This document shows positions 24,264 through 29,951 of a stretch of DNA of 29,951 nt, piece after piece. The notes under the pieces are model-generated. The model was not told where the DNA came from. It saw only the letters and a program-made list of their open reading frames with translations, and searched no databases. Position numbers and translations under genes: made by a program. Position 1 is the stretch's first letter. The number at the start of each line of letters is the position of its first letter. Source of the DNA: an uncultured Lachnospiraceae bacterium (GTDB taxonomy: Bacteria; Bacillota; Clostridia; Lachnospirales; Lachnospiraceae); the NCBI GenBank assembly GCA_910580005.1, contig CAJTXH010000022.1, positions 1 to 29,951 on the forward strand, given 5' to 3'.

Positions 24264-25628
24264 ATGAAAATAAACCATAATGTAACAGCACAGATAGCAA
24301 ATGTTAATTTAAAGAAAGATGAAAGAAGGGTTTCTGCAAGCCTTGAAAAGTTAAGTTCAGGATATAAAATTACAAAAGCAGCAGATGATTCTGCGGGTCT
24401 TGCAATTTCTAATAAAATGCGTACACAGATAAGGGCATTAAACCAGGCTTCAAGAAACTCAGAAGATGGACAGTCTATTGTACAGACTGCTGATGGTGCA
24501 TTAAATGAAGTTGCCGCTATATTGCAGCGTATACGTGAACTTGCTGTCCAGAATGCAAATGATACATATACAGTAGATGACCGTGCTGCCTCACAGAGTG
24601 AGATAGACCAGCTTCTTGATGAGATAGACCGCATTTCAAGCACTACTGAGTTTAATGGAAAAGGGCTCTTAGATGGTTCATCATCAAGGACAATTACAAG
24701 CAACATAGATGGAATACAAGCACTTAAGTCATCAATGGAAGTACCTGCCGGGGAATATATGCTTAGTGTAAATGCTGCTCCACAGCCTGCGGTTGCTGAA
24801 GATGTTGAATATACAATACCTGGTATTCTGTATATTAATAATACAACTATAGAGTTTAGTGAAGACGATACAGATGAGGAGGCTGAAAGCAAAATCCTTG
24901 ATGTATGCAGTAAAATGGATATTGATGTAGAATTTGCTGGTGGTTCGGCTACTCTTAAGACTAAAGCAGAGGGTGATAACCAGCAGATACTTATAAGATA
25001 TTCTTCTGATGAACCAAACGAGATATTTATGGGTTCAGATGTAGAAGTAGGACTCGGAAATGGATTTTCAGAAAATGCAAAGGTTTCAACAGATGGAGGC
25101 CATATTATAATTAAAGATAATGGCGGTTTTGAAATGCTGGTTGAAATACCTGCTGAAAACCCAGAAGGTTCAACAGAAGGGCAAGAAGTTACATTAAAAG
25201 TATATGATGCAGGATATATGGGTATGCAGATTGGTGGTAATGAAAACCAGATGCTTAATATGAATTTTGATGAAATTTCATGTAGTACTCTTTCGCTGCG
25301 TGATGCAAATGGCCAGCGTCTTATAAATGTATGTTCATCACATGGCGCAGAAAATGCAATTTTATCAATTGATTCAGCTATTGAAAGGGTTTCTGCTGCA
25401 CGTTCAGAACTGGGTGCTTATGAAAACCGCCTTGAAGATACTGTTTCGAGCCTTGATGTTGCAAGTTACAATATGACTAACTCAATGTCACGTATTATGG
25501 ATACTGATATGGCAGATGAAATGACACAATATACACAGCTTACAGTATTAACACAGGCAGCAACCTCTATGCTTTCACAGGCAAATAATAAACCACAGGA
25601 AATTATGAACCTGTTACAGGGAATATAG
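24264..25628 (+). CDS. Flagellin
   Basis: 454 residues, with AGGAAAGGA upstream of ATG 24264. The conserved N-terminal D0/D1 part reads MKINHNVTAQIANVNLKKDE and LEKLSSGYKITKAADDSAGL. LQRIRELAVQNAN (from residue 87) is the D1 helix. The C-terminal D1/D0 part reads IDSAIERVSAARSELGAYEN and ends ANNKPQEIMNLLQGI. The central domain (about 145-345) is acidic and variable, as expected for the exposed region. It forms the filament after export through the flagellar type III apparatus with FliS as chaperone. It lies between the DUF6240-like gene and fliS on one probable transcript. Confidence 0.95.
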   Translation: MKINHNVTAQIANVNLKKDERRVSASLEKLSSGYKITKAADDSAGLAISNKMRTQIRALNQASRNSEDGQSIVQTADGALNEVAAILQRIRELAVQNANDTYTVDDRAASQSEIDQLLDEIDRISSTTEFNGKGLLDGSSSRTITSNIDGIQALKSSMEVPAGEYMLSVNAAPQPAVAEDVEYTIPGILYINNTTIEFSEDDTDEEAESKILDVCSKMDIDVEFAGGSATLKTKAEGDNQQILIRYSSDEPNEIFMGSDVEVGLGNGFSENAKVSTDGGHIIIKDNGGFEMLVEIPAENPEGSTEGQEVTLKVYDAGYMGMQIGGNENQMLNMNFDEISCSTLSLRDANGQRLINVCSSHGAENAILSIDSAIERVSAARSELGAYENRLEDTVSSLDVASYNMTNSMSRIMDTDMADEMTQYTQLTVLTQAATSMLSQANNKPQEIMNLLQGI

Positions 25629-25641
25629 AAAGGCTGGTTTT

Positions 25642-26121
25642 ATGGACAAAGAGCAGTTAAGAGGGTATACAGCCCGTATTGCACAAGCTAACAGGAGTGG
25701 TCTTGTAGTTATTGTATATGAACTTTTTGGTTATAGTATGGATATGGCAAAACAGGCATATAACAATAATGATAAAGACCTGGTTGTAAAACATCTTAGA
25801 AAAGCACAGGAATGTGTATGTGAACTTAAAAGAAACCTGGACTTCAAGTATGAGGTTTCACATAACCTTGCAAGCCTGTACAGGTATGTCAATGGACTGC
25901 TGGTAACTGCAATTACAAGACGTGATTTGTCTGGATTTGATGATATAAATAAAGTTATGGAAAGCCTCCACAGTGCTTTTGCGGAGGTAGCCAGGCAGGA
26001 TACATCAGGTGCAGTTATGCAGAATACACAGCAGGTATATGCTGGGCTTACTTATGGCAAAGGCAGGCTGAATGAAGTATTTATGAATGGAAATGAGCAG
26101 TCAAGGGGATTTATGGCTTAG
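25642..26121 (+). CDS. fliS: FliS-like flagellin chaperone
   Basis: 159 residues starting 13 bp after the flagellin stop. It is a helical protein: YTARIAQANRSGLVVIVYEL, then MAKQAYNNNDKDLVVKHLRK, VCELKRNLDFKYEVSHNLA and YRYVNGLLVTAITRRDL. The C-terminus has VYAGLTYGKGRLNE. Order and helix pattern fit FliS, the cytoplasmic chaperone that binds the C-terminal end of flagellin and prevents early polymerisation. It is longer than the usual roughly 125-135 residues because of the C-terminal extension, a form seen in Lachnospiraceae as far as I recall. Confidence 0.85.
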   Translation: MDKEQLRGYTARIAQANRSGLVVIVYELFGYSMDMAKQAYNNNDKDLVVKHLRKAQECVCELKRNLDFKYEVSHNLASLYRYVNGLLVTAITRRDLSGFDDINKVMESLHSAFAEVARQDTSGAVMQNTQQVYAGLTYGKGRLNEVFMNGNEQSRGFMA

Positions 26122-26133
26122 AAATATTTTATT

Positions 26134-26175
26134 AAGCGGCTTTGTGGAATTTTATATAATTCCACAAAGCCGCTT
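26134..26175. terminator. Bidirectional terminator between fliS and the HIT gene
   Basis: A perfect 18-bp stem (AAGCGGCTTTGTGGAATT with its complement at 26158-26175) has a 6-base loop and A/T-rich flanks on both sides. It separates the convergent flagellar unit and the minus-strand HIT operon. Confidence 0.9.
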
Positions 26176-26190
26176 ATACATTTTGCTTTT

Positions 26191-26619
26191 TTATAAATAT
26201 TCTTTGATTTTTTCTGCTGTCTGTGCCGCAGATGTTTCATCCATATTGTTATCTGGCACATATTTAATAGTAATTTTATCATCCAGGTTACGTGGTATAA
26301 GGTGTACATGCAGGTGGAATACAGTCTGGCCGGCAGCTTCCCCGTTGTTCTGTAATACATTTAATCCATCATAATTGAATGCATTTTTAATTGCAGCACC
26401 ACACTTTTTTGCAACTTTAAATATTTTTTCACAGTATTCATCTGGCAGTTCAAAAATATTAGCAGCATGTGTTTTAGGCAGGATTATTGCATGTCCCCTT
26501 GAAGCTGGTGATGCATCAAGTATAACTTTAAAGCCGTCATCTTCATAAATTGAAGTGGCAGGAATTATTCCATTTGCCAGTTTGCAGAAAATACAATTAT
26601 CATCAATATGTTTATTCAT
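26191..26619 (-). CDS. HIT family nucleotide-binding protein
   Basis: 142 residues beginning DDNCIFCKLANGIIPATSIY, with the Cys pair common in bacterial HIT proteins (Hint/PKCI branch), and carrying the histidine triad VFHLHVHLIPR near the C-terminus. These proteins hydrolyse AMP-linked substrates such as adenosine phosphoramidates, in the cytoplasm. The gene has its own GGAGG site and starts 29 bp after the flavodoxin/SCP2 gene on the same strand, so it is probably the last gene of that operon. Confidence 0.93.
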   Translation of the reverse strand: MNKHIDDNCIFCKLANGIIPATSIYEDDGFKVILDASPASRGHAIILPKTHAANIFELPDEYCEKIFKVAKKCGAAIKNAFNYDGLNVLQNNGEAAGQTVFHLHVHLIPRNLDDKITIKYVPDNNMDETSAAQTAEKIKEYL

Positions 26620-26648
26620 TTCAGACCTCCATTAATTATATAAATTTT

Positions 26649-27647
26649 TTACCTTTGGAACTGGAAAAGCGAGTCAAATATCCTTAATATTTTAAAATCT
26701 CCCCTGGCTGTAAGCTCACCTGTCATAAATGTACTTTGTAAAGTATTTTTTCCTGAAACTATTTTATCCATTACATTTGAATTTGTCTTTAATATAATAT
26801 CAGGATTAGTTTTTTCTCCATAATAGCAGTTTAATGTAGTGTTATCTGTTTCGATAACAAGTGTACTGCCTTTATCTGCAATTTCTATAGAGAATGAAAG
26901 TGCAACACCAGGTACAGGATGGAAATGGTTTTCCAGCGTTTCAATATAAGGACCTTTGTCATAAGGTGAGGAATCGCCCATCATCCCCCGGAACATTTGC
27001 GAAAGTTCTTTTATATCAGCCTTTTGTTTTTTGACATATTTATCATTAGAAACATACATTGAAAGCTGTTCGCTTTCCTGTGGCGTAAGGCTTATAGACT
27101 TAGGCTGTGCAACATTGTCAAGTACAGCATCAGTGCTTGATGGGAATGATATAATCTTTTTTGAAAAAGCCCTGTAGAAATTTTCAGCCTTTTTCTCTAT
27201 AAGTCCAGCATAATCAGAATTTGTTTCAAAATCTACATTATTACTTACGTATGCGGATATCCCATCACATATTTTACCGCCAAGAATTTCCCATGCCTTA
27301 ATAAGTGTAATATAAGCTTCTTTTTCACCATATGTTGTAGATATGGCAACAGGCATCATATAAAGCCTTTTAATTGTTTCTTTGTCACCATAAAGCCAGC
27401 ATGAATCAAGAAACTGCTGTAGCAGCCCGCCTATTCCAAGCCATTCTATAGAAGCAGCAAGTATTATTGCGTCTGCATCTTTTAGTGTTGTTGGCAGTAT
27501 AGAAATTCCACGGATATCTTCATATAAATTATACTTTTTTACCTGTATATTTAATTCTTCAAGAACCTGGATTAACTTACTTATTACAAAGTTTGAAGGG
27601 TCTTCAATAAGCCCCCTGCCGCCATAATAAATATTTACATTAGTCAT
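26649..27647 (-). CDS. Flavodoxin-fold reductase fused to an SCP2-like domain
   Basis: 332 residues. Residues about 1-165 have a flavodoxin-like fold: VNIYYGGRGLIEDPSNFVIS, ADAIILAASIEWLGIGG and MPVAISTTYGEKEAYITL, as in NAD(P)H-dependent FMN reductases. Residues about 235-332 resemble an SCP2 (sterol carrier protein 2) fold: FSIEIADKGSTLVIETDN, DIILKTNSNVMDKIVSGK, FMTGELTARGDFKILRIFD. The first part suggests redox chemistry and the second binding of a lipid-like ligand; the substrate is unknown. Its start shares a base with the rhomboid stop (TAATG), so the two are translationally coupled. Confidence 0.75.
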   Translation of the reverse strand: MTNVNIYYGGRGLIEDPSNFVISKLIQVLEELNIQVKKYNLYEDIRGISILPTTLKDADAIILAASIEWLGIGGLLQQFLDSCWLYGDKETIKRLYMMPVAISTTYGEKEAYITLIKAWEILGGKICDGISAYVSNNVDFETNSDYAGLIEKKAENFYRAFSKKIISFPSSTDAVLDNVAQPKSISLTPQESEQLSMYVSNDKYVKKQKADIKELSQMFRGMMGDSSPYDKGPYIETLENHFHPVPGVALSFSIEIADKGSTLVIETDNTTLNCYYGEKTNPDIILKTNSNVMDKIVSGKNTLQSTFMTGELTARGDFKILRIFDSLFQFQR

Positions 27648-28717
27648 TAATTTGTTCCTGCCTTTCCCCTGGAATTAAAAGTAAACAAGGTAGTTAAAAA
27701 GCCGCCAATAAACCCGCCAATATGTGCAGCGTTGTCAACTCCCTGGCTTGTAATGCCTCCATAAAGGCTTAATAATATCATAAATAAAACACGCCGCAGT
27801 CCAAGGTCTTTGTAATGCTTGCTTATAAGTATTATACATAGCAAAGAACCCATTAAGCCAAATATTGCCCCTGATGCACCAACAGATTGTGTATAATCAT
27901 ACCTCAGCATATTATAAACCATTGAAGCACACCCTGCAATAATTCCTGATGAAAAATAGATAATTAAGTATTTTATCCTGCCAGCATGCTGTTCAACATA
28001 ACTTCCGATAAATAAAAGTACAAGCATATTATTAAATATATGGCCTGGGCCTGCATGCAGGAACATGCATGTAAAAATCCTGTAATACTCATGTCCGTTA
28101 ATAACAGAATCCCAGGAAAGTGCCCCCTTGTCAAGTATGGATATTCCGTTGATATCCGGGTTTATAAAATCTGACAATATAAAAATAATTATATTAATAA
28201 TAACAATGGTAAGGTTTGTACGTGCTGTTAAAACATTATTATCCGCTGCATAATTATACTGCTTGTAATTACCTGCCGGATTATGTGCCATATTGCCAGA
28301 TGGATTTACAGGCATAAGATAATCTTCTAATGTCTTTTTAAGCCCCATATACATTGGAAGCGTACTGCCATATGTTATAAGCTGCCTGCCAGAAGGGGTT
28401 ATACGCCATAGACATTCACCAGTATCCTGGAGTTTAAAGGGTGGTGTGCCATTATTACTTATATATATATACAGGAAATGGTACAGCATACATCCTTTAT
28501 GTATAAGAAAACCACGTATCTGTTTGGAAATATGCCTGAACTGTTCTTCAGTGTATCTTATGCCAGAGGTTTCATCCAATGTAACTACAACATATCCCTC
28601 ATTGCCAGAAGACATGTTATTTTTAACCAGTTTTATATTTACATGGGGTTCTGTCACATTTAGTTCTACTGGTTCATAACCCATCTGGTTAAATATAAAT
28701 GAAATTTCATTATACAT
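27647..28717 (-). CDS. Rhomboid family intramembrane serine protease
   Basis: 356 residues with GGAG before ATG 28717. A soluble N-terminal part (about 1-150) precedes a six-or-more-helix membrane domain. The signature blocks are FLHAGPGHIFNNMLVLLFIG (the H-x-x-x-N helix), SVGASGAIFGLMGSLL with the nucleophilic Ser (about residue 280), and DNAAHIGGFIGGFLTTLF with the catalytic His (about 331). It should cleave membrane proteins within or near the bilayer; the substrate is not known. The N-terminal soluble part (YVVVTLDETSGIRYTEEQF) is of a type I do not recognise by name. First gene of the rhomboid, flavodoxin/SCP2, HIT operon. Confidence 0.93.
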   Translation of the reverse strand: MYNEISFIFNQMGYEPVELNVTEPHVNIKLVKNNMSSGNEGYVVVTLDETSGIRYTEEQFRHISKQIRGFLIHKGCMLYHFLYIYISNNGTPPFKLQDTGECLWRITPSGRQLITYGSTLPMYMGLKKTLEDYLMPVNPSGNMAHNPAGNYKQYNYAADNNVLTARTNLTIVIINIIIFILSDFINPDINGISILDKGALSWDSVINGHEYYRIFTCMFLHAGPGHIFNNMLVLLFIGSYVEQHAGRIKYLIIYFSSGIIAGCASMVYNMLRYDYTQSVGASGAIFGLMGSLLCIILISKHYKDLGLRRVLFMILLSLYGGITSQGVDNAAHIGGFIGGFLTTLFTFNSRGKAGTN

Positions 28718-28762
28718 ATGTAATCTCCATTCTTCTAATACTGCATTAAGATATAGTTACTA

Positions 28763-28798
28763 TTCAGGCTTACGCCTTCGTATTCTATGAAGGCTGAA
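28763..28798 (-). promoter_or_regulatory. Hairpin in the leader of the rhomboid operon
   Basis: On the minus strand GCCTTC and GAAGGC enclose a 9-base loop, framed by TTCAG/CTGAA. It lies about 45-80 bases before the rhomboid start and has no T run. It could be a leader structure or an operator. The rest of 28718-28957 holds no gene that I can support. Confidence 0.3.
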
Positions 28799-28881
28799 CT
28801 GTTATAAGATATATTCTATCAAAAAATATAAAAATTATCCAGCTATTTATCCAGCCTTTTCCAATTTGCAAAAAATAGAAT

Positions 28882-28915
28882 AAAAAACTGCCAGAGGTTA
28901 TGTCCTGCTGGCAGT
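28882..28915 (-). terminator. Terminator of the rhodanese gene
   Basis: On the minus strand ACTGCCAG (28915-28908) pairs with CTGGCAGT (28894-28887) and is followed by TTTTTTA. It is 42 bp after the rhodanese stop. Confidence 0.8.
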
Positions 28916-28957
28916 CCATGATATGAAAGAAAACTGAGCACATAAATATGATGTTAT

Positions 28958-29326
28958 CTATTGTCTGGAAGGTTTTCTGGTATTTCCATACCTGGCATGG
29001 TATTTTATTTTCCCATGTGACCATTCCTGCCAGCGGGCATATCCTCCGTTAAGGCTGATTACAGGATATCCAAGCCTTGCAAGGTCTCTTGATGCAAGAA
29101 GGCTTATATTACCTCTTTCACAGTATAATATAATCCAGTCTGGTTTCTTATTATGGGACATTAACAGCCTGCCAATGTTTTCCTCCAGCTTTTCCCAGTC
29201 AGCCCAGACTGCTCCTGGTATATGTTCCTGTTTATAATCTGCTTTGTCACGTAAATCTATTAATATAGTATTGTAATTGCTAATATAATTTTTTAAATCT
29301 CCAGGTGAAATAATTTTCAATGTCAT
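28958..29326 (-). CDS. Rhodanese-like sulfurtransferase
   Basis: 122 residues. The second of two close ATGs (29326) fits the AGGAGA site; the first (29332) directly abuts it. Rhodanese fold: LIDLRDKADYKQEHIPGAVW near the N-terminus, then the active-site loop YCERGNISLLASRDLARLGY with its catalytic Cys, then VISLNGGYARWQEW. Single-domain rhodaneses carry sulfur as a persulfide on that Cys. The tail after the fold is short and basic. The gene stands alone with its own terminator; no partner gene in the window indicates its pathway. Confidence 0.92.
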   Translation of the reverse strand: MTLKIISPGDLKNYISNYNTILIDLRDKADYKQEHIPGAVWADWEKLEENIGRLLMSHNKKPDWIILYCERGNISLLASRDLARLGYPVISLNGGYARWQEWSHGKIKYHARYGNTRKPSRQ

Positions 29327-29377
29327 AGGCATTCTCCTGGCAAAAATTATTAATATATTTTATGCAGGAATATAAAA

Positions 29378-29410
29378 AACGATAGTGGCAGTACGCCAGG
29401 TACTGCCACT
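29378..29410 (-). terminator. Terminator of the Asn/Ser-rich gene
   Basis: A perfect 11-bp stem (AGTGGCAGTAC at 29384-29394 with GTACTGCCACT at 29400-29410) is followed on the minus strand by ATCGTTTTTT. It lies 67 bp past the stop of the Asn/Ser-rich gene, which supports that gene being transcribed. Confidence 0.8.
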
Positions 29411-29476
29411 CTAATAAAATTATTAATAAAAATTTAATAATTTATTATAAAAGGTTGTACAACAATAAGTTAAAAC

Positions 29477-29719
29477 TTATTTACTCTGGTTTGAAGAGTT
29501 AGAACTGCTGTTAGAACTTTTGTTGCTGCTTGTGTTATTGGCATTTTTGCCACAGTTATTAGCGTTGCTTGATTTATTAGAACTTTTGTTGCTGCCAGTT
29601 GTGTTAGAATAATTTGAGCTTGTGTTCTGGCTGTTGTTCTGGCTGTTATTCTGGCTGTTGTTCTGGCTGTTGTTGCTAGAGCTGTTTGTGTTGTTTGAGT
29701 AAGTTGAATTTTTAGACAT
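29477..29719 (-). CDS. Asn/Ser-rich low-complexity small protein
   Basis: 80 residues from ATG 29719, which has AGAGG at suitable distance; an earlier in-frame ATG lies in the probable promoter region. Almost entirely Asn, Ser, Gln, Thr and Lys: MSKNSTYSNNTNSSSNNSQN, then repeated NNSQ units, with one Cys (ANNCGKNANN) in the middle. No hydrophobic core, signal peptide or membrane segment. Such composition suggests an unstructured or prion-like protein; function unknown. I recall similar small Asn-rich proteins in Clostridia, with no assigned role. It has a ribosome binding site and its own terminator, so I take it as real rather than chance. Confidence 0.6.
   Translation of the reverse strand: MSKNSTYSNNTNSSSNNSQNNSQNNSQNNSQNTSSNYSNTTGSNKSSNKSSNANNCGKNANNTSSNKSSNSSSNSSNQSK
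29628..29676. repeat. 12-bp tandem repeat in the Asn/Ser-rich gene
   Basis: About four copies of a 12-bp unit (TTCTGGCTGTTG on the plus strand, with one T/A variant) encode the NNSQ repeats. Slippage here would add or remove four residues without breaking the frame. Confidence 0.8.
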
Positions 29720-29758
29720 AATAACCTCTTTTCTGTGCCTTGCACAAATAATAATATT

Positions 29759-29775
29759 TTGTGGGTGTGCCACAA
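29759..29775. promoter_or_regulatory. Inverted repeat upstream of the Asn/Ser-rich gene
   Basis: TTGTGG-GTGTG-CCACAA is a perfect 6-bp inverted repeat 40-56 bases before the start codon. It could be an operator or part of the leader. No regulator is identified. Confidence 0.3.
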
Positions 29776-29880
29776 TGTTGTCGTGTAACATCTATATTAT
29801 TTGCATGATAGGTAAAATTATTCTTCTAAAATTAAAAAATGTTTTGAATGGTAATTTCCAGTTATTCTGTGTTTGTGTAA

Positions 29881-29911
29881 AAACGGACATGGCTGGATTT
29901 CACGTCCGTTT
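29881..29911. repeat. Inverted repeat near the right edge
   Basis: AAACGGAC (29881-29888) and GTCCGTTT (29904-29911) enclose 15 bases. It may be a terminator for a gene outside the window; no coding sequence is supported in 29792-29951. Confidence 0.35.
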
Positions 29912-29951
29912 CATAAAATTTCCAGCCGTCCTTTGTTTGCAGACGGACGCA

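Noticed and set aside
29628..29676. Short tandem repeats as a CRISPR array
   Set aside because: Units are only 12 bp, directly adjacent with no spacers, and lie within a coding frame.

Overview
This window looks like a chromosomal segment of a motile, A+T-rich Lachnospiraceae (class Clostridia). The taxonomic call is inferred from the gene families present: Hint-type polymorphic-toxin remnants, tandem large serine recombinases, a DUF6870-type small gene, DUF305, a CotJ operon, T-box control of thrS, and a DUF6240-type gene beside flagellin and FliS. The species cannot be fixed from the sequence alone.

Layout. Positions 1-345 hold the 5' end of an insertion-sequence transposase running off the left edge, plus its terminal DNA. 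Positions 355-6213 are a very A+T-rich graveyard of polymorphic-toxin cassettes. It contains Hint (autoprocessing) fragments, toxin C-terminal tails and immunity-type genes. Every toxin piece is broken, while several immunity-like ORFs are intact (1005-1421, 1944-2294, 4284-4598, 4807-5190). Almost every nonsense codon in the broken frames is one C-to-T step from a Gln codon. A CPCC-type Cys-rich gene and a divergent cis-prenyltransferase gene (minus strand) follow.

Positions 7275-12600 form a tight operon: a small DUF6870-like gene, then three large serine recombinases of about 520-560 residues with overlapping or near-touching ends, closed by a strong terminator. Next come a secreted polysaccharide deacetylase (12736-14403), a remnant of the sporulation regulator gene spoIIID (14422-14616), a DHH-family phosphoesterase, a minus-strand cluster (CotJA-CotJB fusion, CotJC Mn-catalase-like protein, DUF305 protein), a DUF1292 gene, and thrS behind a T-box riboswitch.

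Positions 20755-26175 are a flagellar unit: a sigma-28-type promoter, a 1123-residue DUF6240-like protein with a FliK-like outline, flagellin and FliS, closed by an 18-bp-stem bidirectional terminator. On the minus strand at the right side are a rhomboid protease, a flavodoxin/SCP2 fusion and a HIT protein in one operon, then a rhodanese and an Asn/Ser-rich low-complexity small protein.

Best candidates for something new: the three-recombinase plus DUF6870 operon (including a third recombinase that may start at a non-ATG codon overlapping the second), the sigma-28-driven DUF6240 protein as a candidate hook-length control factor, and the decay pattern of the toxin/immunity array.
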